Counted from the stretch's first letter, positions 8,447 through 19,705 are shown. The stretch is 64,000 bases of DNA from Saccharomycopsis fibuligera x Saccharomycopsis cf. fibuligera (GCA_001936135.1 CP012811.1:372001-436000); one strand, 5' to 3'. Translations and numbers: made by a program. Notes: generated by a model not told the origin, from the sequence alone.

Positions 8447-9686
8447 ACTATGAAGCCTTTTGAATTAGAGTATAAAAAGATAATTTTGTGTTGCAGATAA
8501 TTGCTTTATTTCTTGTGAAAAAGAAAATCTTGCAGTTTGACTTATTTTATTGAAAATATTATATAAATAGGACTTAACCGCATATTTCAAAATATGTAGA
8601 TATTTTGAATAACAAGCGCTTTTATCTCAATAAGTTACCTAATAGCCGTAATATTCCTTTGCAGCTCGTAAGATGAAATAATACGTCGATCTTCTGTGTG
8701 AAAAAATAAGATGTTATTGTGAACTTTAGTTTCTTTTTTCCATCGCCTTTATATTTTAGAGGAATAAATAAGTAATATCAACATTTGTATTCTTTCACAA
8801 CTGTCGGAAAGATAATTTTGACGGAGAATAACCGTTATATTCGACTATCACCCAACAAAAGTAACAATTTTCGGGTTTGTCATGCGAAATTATTTCGTAG
8901 TTATATTATTGGTTTCTTATGTCAAAATAATGTAACTGAAAGCCTTCAAAAGTTAGCGCTAACATTATTAACAAAAGCTTTTAAAAAGATATTAAGGGTA
9001 CTTGATTCTTAGTTTAAATTTATCTTGGATAAATATCATTCTTAAAATTTGCCAAATTTTGCCTTGTATTGCATATTAATATTAGAAAGCGCAAAAACAC
9101 AAACAAAAAGTGTTTATATATAAATAATTAATTAATATTGTGTGTGAAAAAACAATGATTAATAAATACCCCTTAGTCGTTTTTTTTTGTACTCTTAAAG
9201 TTGTCAATTGTATCATTTTATCGAAGTCTAAAAAAAAGATCATTTAACATTGTTCAGTAACTATTTTTTTTTTTTTAAGTTAAATGGTTCAAGATGCTGA
9301 ACTACGTCAAAATCTAGTGGTAGATAAGGCTGCATTTATTTCAATCCTAGTTTTCAGCAAGTGTATTGGAATTCTTAAAAAGGTGAGATGAAAATTGTTA
9401 TATTGTCGGAATATCAAACACCAAGTCGAATTAATACCAAAGTGTTATACTAAGTTTTAGAGTAGATCACAAATCAACACCATTTACTGCGTAGGGGGAC
9501 TCGTTAATGTGGCATTTAGCTTAGACACCAAAGAGTAAATTTGGAATAAAAACGCAATAGTCTGAACTCAAATGTTAATTATTATATGATTTTATCAGGG
9601 TTCACGACGTTTATAGAGCAACGTGCTTTAAAGTAAAACGGTGTATCCACTCAAATAACCGTCAACTTTCACATACATTACATACA
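8447..9686. other. Gene-free region upstream of tRNA-Val
   Basis: 1,240 bp, strongly AT-rich, between tRNA-Val and the 3' end of TDA2. ORFs are short and look random. A sequence at 8687-8706 (CGATCTTCTGTGTG then an A-run) resembles the 3' end of the LINE relics found elsewhere and is in the matching orientation relative to the tRNA, so a very decayed LINE remnant may fill 8600-8706. Otherwise nothing identified. Confidence 0.4.
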
Positions 9687-10421
9687 TCAATTATCAGCAA
9701 ATATCCAAATGATCGAAATCAAGTAAACTTTCCCACTATGCTCTACTTTATAATTAAACGACCCATCTTTTTTACCATCCCAAACAGACCCAAATGTGTT
9801 TTTAATCTGCAACTGCTGCTGTGAGCTTTCATCATCAGTATTAGCATTGTTGTAATCGTTGGGACTGTATGTGAGGGTATTTAAGTTGACTATGAATTTA
9901 TGCAATGAGGAGGTCTTCTTGAGGGCCTCGAGGATGCTTTTCTAGCAAAAGCGTGTTAGTCAAAAAATGCACCGTCAGAAAACGAAAAAAACATTGGGCA
10001 AAAATATTGTTGCATTTCAAGAGTTTTTTGAGCATGACCTTATAGAAGGGGGCCATAATGCTACTGTATAACTTACTATTATTGTTCTGTTTGCATCATT
10101 CTCGTTGGATAATGTGTCCACTTTGGTTATTTGCTGTAGCGCACAATTATGTTAGTAATGAGTTTCACAAACCAAGTTTGAGGTACCACATTAAATGAGC
10201 TTATCTAGTACGACATTCGTATCTGCTTCAATGCTTGCGCTGATGCATTCTTCCATAGGTAGTTTTCGCAGTGCCCTCATGATCATAATTATGTCAAAAG
10301 AGGTAATTGCATTTCAGCTATTACATACTTCTCTGATAATGCCATCAAGTTTCGTTTTGGAGACAGGCGCAGCAGTTTCATTCAGGGCTGTTGTTATGAG
10401 TTTTATAGAGTCAGAGGACAT
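9687..10421 (-). CDS. TDA2: Tctex1-type dynein light chain Tda2, two introns
   Basis: Tda2 is the Tctex-type light chain that partners Aim21 at cortical actin patches. Three exons on the minus strand, all joined in phase 0: exon 1 10421-10329 (31 codons), intron 1 10328-10134 (195 nt, GTATGT donor, TACTAAC at 10151-10157, CTACAG acceptor), exon 2 10133-10077 (19 codons), intron 2 10076-9942 (135 nt, GTAAGT donor, GACTAAC at 9955-9961, GCTAG acceptor), exon 3 9941-9687 (84 codons plus stop). The 134-residue product shows the Tctex1 fold: KKTSSLHKFIVNLNTL, then NTFGSVWDGKKDGSFNYKV and a final YLISIIWIF strand, matching S. cerevisiae Tda2 block by block. It carries an Asn/Gln-rich insertion between the strands. 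Confidence 0.92.
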
Positions 10422-11001
10422 GCTTATAATGTTGTGTTGCACTATTGCTAGAATATGTTACCTATGCAATTGCATTAATGACACTCGGTGATGAGCTGTC
10501 AAGCTGACTGAGGTTTTGTATTGGCTGTAACTTAAGTTCACTTAAAAGTGCAATGTCTCAATTGATGACCAACATATGACTAATATACACCAATACAACG
10601 GAAGTTTAAAATAGTATTACCCTGTTATAACTTATATAATCATCCAAAAGACGAAAACGTGGTTGACGATGAGTTTCCCCTTTGGGATGCAGCAGCCTTT
10701 AGCGGTTTCCAGTTTCCTTGCAACTCCAGCACTGGAAATTTACTATATTCTGTTTCGCTGATTTATCATTCTCGGGGAAGTATTGTGCTATATTCACATT
10801 TTATAGCATAGCATCATAATTTCAGGCATTGGTCGATCTAAACCACCCTTTACGGTCATCACAATCTCGTTTGCTAGCAAACTAACTTGGAGCTCTTGTC
10901 TGTTAACAATACTCAATATCCATCATCATTAGACAAATTTTTTGATTGTTAAAATACATAGTCAATTTGACCACAGAAAAATATAGCAACTCACAATTGA
11001 A
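10422..11001. other. TDA2/VTC1 divergent intergenic region
   Basis: 580 bp bidirectional promoter region. One CACGTT Pho4-type site (listed separately). Otherwise no repeat or RNA gene seen. Confidence 0.6.
10656..10661 (-). promoter_or_regulatory. CACGTT, possible Pho4 site for VTC1
   Basis: CACGTT reads on the minus strand, about 340 bp upstream of the VTC1 ATG. CACGTK is the core of Pho4 sites and VTC genes are PHO-regulated in S. cerevisiae. A single 6-mer match is weak evidence. Confidence 0.35.
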
Positions 11002-11376
11002 ATGTCGTCTGCTCCATTACTACAAAGTACTCCCGGTAAAAGAATCGCCCTCCCAACTAGAGTCGAACCAAAGGTTTTTTTCGCCAACGAAAGAACTTTC
11101 CTCAGTTGGCTTAATTTCACCATCATATTAGGTTCCTTAGGTGTCGGCCTTTTAAACTTTGGTGACAAAGTAGGAAGAATTTCTGCATTTTTGTTCACAC
11201 TCATTGCTATGCTTACTATGGGTTATGCGCTTGTAACTTACCATTGGAGAGCTGATGCTATTAGAAAAAGAGGTTCTGGGCCATATGATGACAGATTTGG
11301 CCCTACGTTATTATGTTTCTTTTTGTTTGTTGCTATTGTTATCAATTTCATTTTGCGGTTTAACACAGCCAAATAA
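11002..11376 (+). CDS. VTC1: Vacuolar transporter chaperone subunit Vtc1
   Basis: Vtc1 is the small membrane subunit of the VTC polyphosphate polymerase, which makes polyphosphate from ATP and pushes it into the vacuole. The 124-residue frame is typical length. It has the conserved start of the VTC membrane domain, [20 protein letters not shown], then three hydrophobic segments (about residues 37-57, 62-80 and 101-121) with the basic loop [22 protein letters not shown] between the second and third. No SPX or catalytic domain, as expected for Vtc1. ATG 11002 is the start; TDA2 is divergent upstream. Confidence 0.97.
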   Translation: MSSAPLLQSTPGKRIALPTRVEPKVFFANERTFLSWLNFTIILGSLGVGLLNFGDKVGRISAFLFTLIAMLTMGYALVTYHWRADAIRKRGSGPYDDRFGPTLLCFFLFVAIVINFILRFNTAK

Positions 11377-11659
11377 GAGGACCTATATGGTAAATATAAC
11401 AAAAAAAACAACAACAACACCATCTCTCAAACTATTGAGTGTTACATAATATAGAGATTAATTTTATTCATTTACTTTTCCTATTCTGCCGTCATTTTTG
11501 TTTAAATTTTTTTTATACACTTTCTCATTTTTCTCATTACTTCTTTTTTTTTTTTTTTTTTTTTATTTAATAGTTTTTTAGCTCATTTACCTAGTCATTA
11601 CAAGTGTATTTAACGACATATTGATAGTTGCTCATTAATTTGTAGACGAGATTCTGTCA

Positions 11660-11692
<33 letters not shown>

Positions 11693-11970
11693 CTGCAGAA
11701 GCATGCAACTTTGGCGTGACAAAACCACCGTGGTTTTTGGCTTGATCGATCGAAAGTTAGTGAAATGCTGGCGACTAAAAAAGGGCCGAAGAAAGCGCGG
11801 TAAAGGGCGGATTGCAAACAGATCAATTTAATCAATGAACAGCAAGTAAGTGCACAGTGCTTTGCGTGTGTATGAATAATTAGATTTGAACATTTTATCG
11901 GCTTCTCATTGGTAAGTGAAGCAAATTATAGCCGTCAGATAATTAAAATTAATAAACAATAAACATAATA
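11377..11970. other. VTC1/SEC6 intergenic region
   Basis: 594 bp between two plus-strand genes. Holds a T21 tract at 11544-11564 and an (AT)n microsatellite at 11660-11687. The last 300 bp are presumably the SEC6 promoter. Confidence 0.6.
11660..11687. repeat. (AT)14 microsatellite
   Basis: Uninterrupted alternating AT of 28 bp in the VTC1-SEC6 spacer. Confidence 0.95.
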
Positions 11971-14487
11971 ATGCAGGAAGTGGAGATATCAGATAAGGCA
12001 ATAGACAAAATTGCGTCGCTATTGCAAAATGAAGAAGACCTAAACAAAACTCAACAACTCAAAAAGCAAATATCACAAGAAAAATCAACGGTAGATCTAC
12101 AATTAAAATCTACGTTTCAGAACCAGATCGAAGTTACGATGTCAGGTTTGAAAACGTTGCAACAGTCACAAAGCCAGATCAATTTGATCAAGACCCATTT
12201 CAATAAAATCAGCAAAGTTTCAGTAGAAAATAAAGAGTCCATCAAGAATTACGAGCTAGTGAATGAAACTAGCAAAATTTATGATTTTTTCAAAAAAGTG
12301 AACAAGATATATAACAACATTTTGAATTTCAATAAGCAAATCAGTTACTTAAATCATTTAATTGATCAGGATTTGGGCGTACATGTTGAGGATGATGATG
12401 ATGATATTGAAGATAAAGTTATTGTTGACACTGATATGAAATTACCCAACTTGTTTAAGATACATTACAGTTTGAACAAATTGCGAGATTTCAAGGACCA
12501 AATGGATGAGTATTCAGATTCTGTATCTAACGATTACAAGTCCATCACCACCAAGCTCTTTTATCCATTGCAATTCGTTATCAAAAAGTTTGACAAAATA
12601 TTGGAAGAAATAATTTCCATGCTCATTGAATCATGCAAGGAAAACAATGTTGAATTGATTTTGATTTTAATTAAGATATTGGATGTTGAAGAAAGAGAAG
12701 ATTTGAAGATTAATTGTACCATGACTATTGTGGATCATCGAGTGCTAGGATTGATCAAGAAAAGTATGGAAGAACAAGGTATGAAGTATACAATTGCTTC
12801 CAAAATTGATGAAAATGAAGAAATAGGAACTGGAGATAGTAGTAAGCGCAAGCCAAAGTTAACATTCCAACAACAGCAAATATACAATAGAAATTTTGCC
12901 GTTATCAAAAATCAACTCATGCAGAATAATTCAATTACTAGATTGAAGCCAAGAAACTATATGCTGTTTTTTTTCCAAATATTAGAAAAATCAGTAGAAG
13001 AGACATTCAACAATTGCGAAGAACATTTTGAAGAAAAGGCAAAAGAGGAACCTGGATTGTTTTTTGATATTTTGGACAATTTAAATTGGATCTTTGACGA
13101 TTTGAACATGGTTAAAAATTTCATTGATATTCATTTAGTCCCAAAACGATGGAATTTTTTCCAGAAGATATTTGACATGTATTTTAAAAATTGTCAACGT
13201 TTACTTGTGAAAATTATCAACATGGAACCAGAAACATTAGTGATTTTGAATATCTTGGACTACGACAAGAAATTCACTCAGTTTTTAAAAGATGGGTTAG
13301 GTTTCAAAAAAAATGAAATCAAATCAGTTATGGGCGAGCAAGAAAAGGAAAAACTTTTGCAAGATTACATGAGTCTCATTGTCAATAAGATGAAAGACTG
13401 GATGCGGAATTTGCGCCGTACGGAAGAAGAAGTCTTCCTCAAAAGAGAAGCGCCTCCGGACACTGATGAAGAAGGTCTTCTTGGATTTGAAGGTTCCAAT
13501 GTGGTATTCCGGATGTTTATCCAACAGTCCGATGTGGCTGCAGGGTCTGGTCAAGGTCGGATCTTATCAGGGGTAATTATTGATTTTTGTGCAATTTTAA
13601 TCGATAGACAAAAAGAGTGGAGCAGAACGCTTCAATCTGAAGTTAACAAGTTAATTAAAGTCAACAACAATGATTTTGCAGAAGGTGAAGAACCGTTAGA
13701 CTTCCCCGGTGGGTTGATTGAGTATATTGTGGCATTAGCCAATGATCAGATCCGTGGAGCTGATTTCATCGAGTCAATGAAGACCAAGTATATAAAGATG
13801 GTTTCTAAAAAGTATGCATCTTCGATGGATGAAAACTTGGATTTTGTTATTGATGGATTCATCAGTTTGGCCAAAGAAGCACTAGAAACCTTAGTAAAGA
13901 TTATGTTTGATGATCTTAATGGACCGTATAAAGAAATATTCACAAAAACATGGTATAATGATGGTGGAAATCAAGCTAAACAGATTAGCGATACGTTAAT
14001 GGAATACATTTTAGATTTCCAACCACTTTTGAACCCATTGTTGTTTGAGATAATCATTGGCAATATTGTCGACGAATTGTTGATTCGCTATTTGAGAGCC
14101 CTTGGTAACAAGCACGTTCATTCCAACTTTAACAATGATTCAAAAAAGAAGCTTAAAATTATTGAGAAGATTAAACTTGACGTTTCGATTTTCTTCCCAA
14201 CGTTTGACCAATTCTATGAGAATTTAGAAATGAAGTTCAGAATTTTGGAGTATTTGATTGATTTTGTTTATCTTGATAATGATGATGAAATAATTGAAAA
14301 ATTCAAAGAATTGATTATTGATTTTAGTGATGTGCCGATGGAGTTTATTGATAAAATTTTGAAAGTTAAAAAAATTGGATCAAAGAGTTCTGATCGTATC
14401 CTTGAAGAATGCAACAAGGCAAGAAATGAATATTTATCACAGTTAAATGATCCTGTGCCTACGTTTATGGAAAAGTTAAAGTTTTAG
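11971..14487 (+). CDS. SEC6: Exocyst subunit Sec6
   Basis: Sec6 is a core exocyst tether subunit that docks secretory vesicles at the bud plasma membrane and contacts the SNARE Sec9. The 838-residue frame compares with 805 in S. cerevisiae. Recognisable blocks: the N-terminal coiled coil (SGLKTLQQSQSQINLIK), KILDVEEREDLKI near residue 230, LDNLNWIFDDLNMVK near 370, and the most conserved stretch around residues 450-540 with SVMGEQEKEKLLQDYMSLI and a PPDTDEEGLL loop followed by QQSDVAAGSGQ. The C-terminal helical bundle ends PTFMEKLKF. An acidic insert (EDDDDDIEDK) is near residue 140. One CTG codon occurs after NYM near residue 331 and is probably read as Ser. Confidence 0.95.
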   Translation: MQEVEISDKAIDKIASLLQNEEDLNKTQQLKKQISQEKSTVDLQLKSTFQNQIEVTMSGLKTLQQSQSQINLIKTHFNKISKVSVENKESIKNYELVNETSKIYDFFKKVNKIYNNILNFNKQISYLNHLIDQDLGVHVEDDDDDIEDKVIVDTDMKLPNLFKIHYSLNKLRDFKDQMDEYSDSVSNDYKSITTKLFYPLQFVIKKFDKILEEIISMLIESCKENNVELILILIKILDVEEREDLKINCTMTIVDHRVLGLIKKSMEEQGMKYTIASKIDENEEIGTGDSSKRKPKLTFQQQQIYNRNFAVIKNQLMQNNSITRLKPRNYMLFFFQILEKSVEETFNNCEEHFEEKAKEEPGLFFDILDNLNWIFDDLNMVKNFIDIHLVPKRWNFFQKIFDMYFKNCQRLLVKIINMEPETLVILNILDYDKKFTQFLKDGLGFKKNEIKSVMGEQEKEKLLQDYMSLIVNKMKDWMRNLRRTEEEVFLKREAPPDTDEEGLLGFEGSNVVFRMFIQQSDVAAGSGQGRILSGVIIDFCAILIDRQKEWSRTLQSEVNKLIKVNNNDFAEGEEPLDFPGGLIEYIVALANDQIRGADFIESMKTKYIKMVSKKYASSMDENLDFVIDGFISLAKEALETLVKIMFDDLNGPYKEIFTKTWYNDGGNQAKQISDTLMEYILDFQPLLNPLLFEIIIGNIVDELLIRYLRALGNKHVHSNFNNDSKKKLKIIEKIKLDVSIFFPTFDQFYENLEMKFRILEYLIDFVYLDNDDEIIEKFKELIIDFSDVPMEFIDKILKVKKIGSKSSDRILEECNKARNEYLSQLNDPVPTFMEKLKF

Positions 14488-15021
14488 AGAATAGAAAATA
14501 ATGTTCTTTGAAATTGCAATAAATGAGAAACTTTTTTCACGAAGCTTTGTAGATTGCAATTGCTCTTATATTTCAGTAATTGATTGAAAGTACTATGATA
14601 AACAAATCCCGCAATTTTGAACATGCTACAGTTATACTTCAAAGATACTAAATCACATGGAGACAATGGCCGAAAATTATGATAGAAGTCGTAAATTGAA
14701 AGATTGATGAAGGACAAAAAAAAACCAAGAAACAAATAATTGAAAAGAAACACCACAGCAGCTATAACTACTTAATTTAAATAAAAAAACGAACATTTTT
14801 CATCCAACAAAAAGCAAAAAGAAAGAGAGTTTATAGAAACAGAAACAGTATTGACAAAATAAGAGAAAAACAAATTAAAGAACCAGGCCAGTATTAAATT
14901 TGAACAATTGAAAACGAAAAGCAAAAAAAAAAACGTAACGGAACGTAGAAAATAAATAGAATAAAATAGAATAAAATAAAAAAAAAAAAAAAAAATTTTT
15001 TGAGCACCCAAGTAAGATAAT
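14488..15021. other. SEC6/FUR4 convergent 3' region
   Basis: 534 bp between two convergent stops, A-rich on the plus strand, including ATAAA-type repeats and an A-run at about 14978-14994. It holds the two terminators. No gene seen. Confidence 0.6.
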
Positions 15022-16791
15022 TCAAAAACCTTCAATGATATGTTTATCTTCATAAGCTTCCTTTGAAGCATCAAAATCCTCAACTTCCTGCCATTCTTCA
15101 TACCATACATTCTTTCTATGAGCATTAGGTTCAGGCAACCCTTGCACTGGAAACAAAAGGCACAATCCATAATAAATCAAAAACGAAGTGAAAAATCCAA
15201 CAAAAAAACTCAAATCGTAAACTCTAGTAGCCCCCAACGGCACATCCCGACCACAAGCACCAGCAAAACCTGTCATATTTGGAATAACCCCACTAATGTA
15301 AGCAACATAAGCTCTCCAGTTGACACCTAATGCATTGTAACGATAACACGAAGTGCGTTTGCCGCTATATAAATCACCGAGTATAATATAACCTTTTCTA
15401 ACCGCGAAATAATCACTAGCTACAGTGCCGGCAATAGCGCTAAGGAAAACAGCATACGCGCTCAAATACGTAGTGAAATTGTTTGAAGAAGAAAAAAATT
15501 GCCATGGGCAAATCACAAGAGATAAGGTGGCACAAATGAATCCCCCGCGGCGAATATTGATGTAAGCTGGTAAAAGTGCCGTCATATCCGTACCGGCACT
15601 CAACGAGTTAGCGGAAATATTAGTACCAAGTTGAGCAATGGCAAAAGCAAAAGAAATAAGGAAAACTCCACCACGTTCACCTCTTGTAAAAGTGTCCAAA
15701 AAGTGTCCAAGAACATCTAATGGGGACCAATACGTTTCCCCGTACATCGAGGTGGACGCAGAAGAAACCAAAATACCAATCAATGAAGTGATGGAGAAAC
15801 ACACTGGAATTGCGATAAGTTGAGAGTAGATGGAGGAGTTTTTGGTTTTGGAAAATCTTGAAAAATCTGGAGCATTGACAATCAATGTGGCAAAATTAGC
15901 CAATGAGTTCATGAATGAGTTAACAAAAGCCCATGATCTTTCAGATCCGTGAATTGTAGCTGGCTGATGCACCACTGGACCAATCCCACCAGCTTTCTTA
16001 ATGGTCCAAATCAAGAACCCAACCCCAGCAAACGGAACCACATATGCTTTAGCAGTAAACAAATGTCTAATTTGATGCGGTGGGAAATAAATTGCAGGCA
16101 ATGAAAAGAGCCAAAACAAAAAGAAACTCAAAAATTGGAACGAATTAATACCCATGCCAACATGGTTTGGAATTTTAGTATCTAAATCAGTACCAAAGAT
16201 GGACTTGAGCATCAATTGGACACATTGACCACCAATCCAGCCTTGTACGGAATACCAAATGATAGCCATAACCACTCTATTGATAACTGGCCACAAGGAG
16301 CCAAATATACCAAATGAAGCTCTGCAGGAAACTGGAAATGAAATATGGTAAAAAGCACCAATTCTTGCACTCATTGAAACAAACACACCACAAAAAAAAT
16401 AACCGAGCCAAACAGTGATGAAGACTTCCCACCATGTTAAACCTGCTTGAACTCCAGTAGCTGCAATTTGCCATGTGTTAACATTGAAAGAGTCAGCAAT
16501 CCAAAAGCAAACAAAATTAAACCATGTCCAGGTTCTTCTTGCACTTTCCACTGGTTTCAAATCATGATTAAAAAGAAAAAGTTGAAGAGTAGTGAGTGAT
16601 TCTTTATCCTGAACTCTAATTATATGTTTAAGTTTTTGCCAAAGTTGTTTAGGGCGAGAGTCGAGCTCATTAACATCATATATGTTTCTCTGAGGTTTGG
16701 AAAGGTTATCAAGGCTGCTGTATTCGTCATCACGGGCTAACTCGATAGAGCTGCCCTGTATTAGTTTAGCCAGTTTCTCTTGGGAACTCAT
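15022..16791 (-). CDS. FUR4: Uracil permease (NCS1 family, Fur4-type)
   Basis: Plasma-membrane proton symporter of the nucleobase-cation-symport-1 family that imports uracil; relatives carry uridine (Fui1) or allantoin (Dal4). I start it at ATG 16791-16789 (MSSQEKLAK), giving 589 residues; the open frame runs further upstream but without an ATG. The signatures are NHDLKPVESARRTWTWFNFVCFWIADSFN, ISFPVSCRASFGIFGS, RVVMAIIWYSVQGWIGGQCV, NAPDFSRF, and SANSLSAGTDMTALLP with NIRRGGFICA, giving about 12 membrane helices. The cytosolic N-terminus is Ser/Lys/acidic, as in the ubiquitin-regulated Fur4 tail. Fur4 is chosen over Fui1/Dal4 by overall resemblance; substrate is inference. Confidence 0.87.
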   Translation of the reverse strand: MSSQEKLAKLIQGSSIELARDDEYSSLDNLSKPQRNIYDVNELDSRPKQLWQKLKHIIRVQDKESLTTLQLFLFNHDLKPVESARRTWTWFNFVCFWIADSFNVNTWQIAATGVQAGLTWWEVFITVWLGYFFCGVFVSMSARIGAFYHISFPVSCRASFGIFGSLWPVINRVVMAIIWYSVQGWIGGQCVQLMLKSIFGTDLDTKIPNHVGMGINSFQFLSFFLFWLFSLPAIYFPPHQIRHLFTAKAYVVPFAGVGFLIWTIKKAGGIGPVVHQPATIHGSERSWAFVNSFMNSLANFATLIVNAPDFSRFSKTKNSSIYSQLIAIPVCFSITSLIGILVSSASTSMYGETYWSPLDVLGHFLDTFTRGERGGVFLISFAFAIAQLGTNISANSLSAGTDMTALLPAYINIRRGGFICATLSLVICPWQFFSSSNNFTTYLSAYAVFLSAIAGTVASDYFAVRKGYIILGDLYSGKRTSCYRYNALGVNWRAYVAYISGVIPNMTGFAGACGRDVPLGATRVYDLSFFVGFFTSFLIYYGLCLLFPVQGLPEPNAHRKNVWYEEWQEVEDFDASKEAYEDKHIIEGF

Positions 16792-18664
16792 TTTGTGTTG
16801 GTGTATGATGTAAGTGACGAGAAAGAAGCTGGGATTAAGTGAAAGAGAAATGGGGGAGAAGCAAGGTTGGCTCCAAGTTTGCAAAAATCAAGATCCTTTT
16901 ATGCTCTAAGGAAGTAGATGAGACGCCAAATTGGAGGTAAAGGAAAATTTTGATGCGGGATGGATAACAAGTAGCAATGCAGCAATGCAATTCTTCTATA
17001 GCACGCCAAATCAATAAACCACTTGTTCGAAATCAGTTAAGCGAGGACAAAAGTATTTCAAATGGCACTCAAGACCTATTTTGTATTTTATATTGTGACT
17101 ATCCATGGAAAATTGCATCTGCGGAAGGCGAGTGGGTGACTTATATATGTCCTTTGGTTATATGACTCTCCGATGTTGGGTAGCGGCCAGACGCTTACAT
17201 AATCTGACGCCAGACGGTCGCACTAGGACGGAGTGCTGCGTTGTATTGCGTTGTACTGCGCTGCTGATAAAGCGGGCACAACTTTATCAGTGGCAGCTAC
17301 AACGCCGCCCGATTATGCATCCTGTCACATGGACAGTACTAAAGGCATTGCACAGCCACAGGGCAGAGATGGGCGGGTACTCCCCTTAGAAGCTTAAGCT
17401 GGTTTCTCCGTAGCAAGCAACGGTTAGCAGTGCTTAACAGTGAGCTTCAGAGTGGCGGTTTAGTGGGGAAATGATTCTGGAAAACTCAAACCGTAATTGC
17501 TAAAAGAAAAGGTCGAAATGAGGGTGAATGAAAGCAGTGCCATAATAGTAGCTGTGGGAATTCGTTCTATGGGAAAAGAAATGAAATATCAAAATAAGAA
17601 AATGCAACGGAGCTAGAATTCCAATTTACAAAAACCAAGCAAAGAAGGCATGATTGACAGACAACAGCCATTGCATAAAAAGGCCTGTCAAGTCAATGTT
17701 ATTATGATTCAGCATTAGTTGTAGTTGTAGTTGTAGTTGTACTAACGATTCCTGCTACAAAATGGCAAGTGAGGGTCCATTTACCGAGTGTAGTTATATT
17801 GAGGGCCTCATCGGATAGACAGACAGCCGCATCATATCAATTGGTTTTAAATCGAATCAAATTCAAAACCACCACAGAATTCAAGATTATCCCACATGCA
17901 CAATCACGCACGATTGAAAATTGAACCGCAGCCGCTTTTTCGCCGGCGGATTTTGCTAAGGGTTTTATGCGAAATACCAGATATACAGAGATTATCTTCG
18001 CCTGTCAAGATAAGAAGAGTATTGAACAATGACAGTCTGCCACCCCCTTGGCTATAAGCATACATGTTGTTCTATGCTGTTACACAAATTAGTGCATTCT
18101 ACTGGTCTCGCTAAGATTACAAAACGGCGAGATGGACAAATTCATGAGGATATTATAGCTAAAAAGCTTCTAGATGATGATAATTGATAAGATAAACACA
18201 ATAAAGAGCGCAGAAAATTTCCGAATTCAATATATTTTAGGTCATTAGAATGCTTCTAGACAAACATTGACAGTAAAAGGTGCTAAACAGCGACTATAGT
18301 TTTAAGAAAATACTCTATTATCACTTATTAAAAGAGCCTCAACGAAAAATGGGGCTTAGAGTTCACGTTTCCCACTTGCGCTATCCTCGTTCTCTTTATG
18401 TCTATCTGCGCCTTCGCTGATTTGCTACTTCCTTTAGTAAATCTCGTACCGAGCTAAATATTACTTAGTGAGTTAAAACTGTGATAGAGAAATGGTTTTT
18501 TGATTTTTATGGTGCGTTTCCTTTTTTTTTTTTCTCTTTTAATAAGTTCCAACAGCAATAAATTCAGCGCACGCCTAGAATATCAAAAAGAACCAATGCC
18601 ATTAACCTTTAAGCTACAACAGTTTTGAAGGTACAGGAAGACCCAAGAACTAAAATCATACCGA
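16792..18664. other. FUR4 upstream gene-free region
   Basis: 1.87 kb between the FUR4 start and the 3' end of a LINE relic. Mixed composition; a short TTGTAG-type direct repeat occurs near 17718-17740. Short ORFs near 17100-17390 lack any recognisable feature. No RNA gene seen. Confidence 0.5.
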
Positions 18665-19690
18665 TTTTTTTTTTCCACGCGCAAGATCAATTCACTATTA
18701 TATATAATATATAATCTTATATCATATTCTAATTGTTATTATATAGGGGAAACTTATACAAGTGAAAACTCCGTTAGTATTAGTTAGACTTTAATGGATT
18801 AGTTTGACTTGAAATACATATAGGAAAGATTGTGGTCTAAGATGGTTGATATTTTGGCTTTTGAGGGTCATTGCTTTGCTGTTGACAGTTAAAAAGAAAG
18901 GGGTCTCACTTCAATACCATCTTCCACTCACTAAGATAACACTGATGTGTTATCTAATTCATTATCGTGGTGATGTAGTAAACAAGACTAGAGATTGGAA
19001 TGGTTTTCCAATCAAAGTCCTTATCTTGCCGTAGGCGGGAGTATTTCTTTTGAAACATCAAGTAGTTGTCGACCTGGATTAATTCTCGTGTATCACTGGA
19101 TGGAAGGATGAGGCTGTCCTAGCTCAATTCCTTATTTATATGTAACTTTTTCCATAACGCTTGTGCTACTGGACATTTAACCAAAAAGTGCTCCATTTGT
19201 TTGTTGATAGCATCTTCGTATGACTGCTGTTTGTATTTTTTACGTGATAAATCTTCGGAGCACCACTTACATTCCTCACCTTGGAATTTGAACTTCTCGA
19301 CTCCGAGGTGGAAGGTGTGTATATTCTCGAAGCAGCCAGGGTGTTTGAACGTTTGTTTGTTTAACATTTGCCAGAATGTCAGACACTCTTTATTAGTGAC
19401 TTGTTTGAGACGTGCCAACTGGTGTGAGAATAGTAGTTTATCTTTCTTTTCGCGCACTTGTGCACTACCGTTCCGGGACTTGAAGTCGAAGACTTCTTTT
19501 GGAATGAACTTTTTTTTCAAAAACGGTATACCGAGCTCCACTGCTTCTGCTATAGCTGATGTGAGGTAAAGCCCTTGGTACCAGGATTGTGTTTATTGGG
19601 GTCTACTTGTTTCCACAGAGCTAACCAAAGAACGTTCCATTTTTTTCTCTCTCAACAACAGGGACAATATGACATTTTCTTTTGTTAAAA
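18665..19690 (-). mobile_element. 5'-truncated, decayed LINE (L1/Zorro-like) relic, copy 1
   Basis: Minus-strand remnant of the end of a non-LTR retrotransposon ORF2 plus 3'UTR. The conceptual protein shows the zinc-binding domain found at the end of L1-type reverse transcriptases: CKWC then HFLVKC, preceded by LTFWQMLNKQTF. It is broken: a frameshift near 19590, and an in-frame TAG near 19120 where copy 2 has TGG. Homology to copy 2 continues past that stop to the apparent native end near 18955 and through the 3'UTR to CTTGCGCGTGG followed by A10 (18665-18674). The 5' end is truncated near 19650-19700, 10-60 bp from tRNA-Gln, which is divergent. No reverse-transcriptase catalytic motif remains. 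Confidence 0.85.
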
Positions 19691-19705
19691 TTTTTTCTCA
19701 ACTAC

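Noticed and set aside
8785-9012. 75-codon ORF upstream of tRNA-Val
   Set aside because: Random composition in AT-rich DNA, no family resemblance.
16792-16884. Upstream extension of the FUR4 frame
   Set aside because: Contains no ATG; the extension begins at TTG and the first ATG (16791) matches the permease N-terminus.
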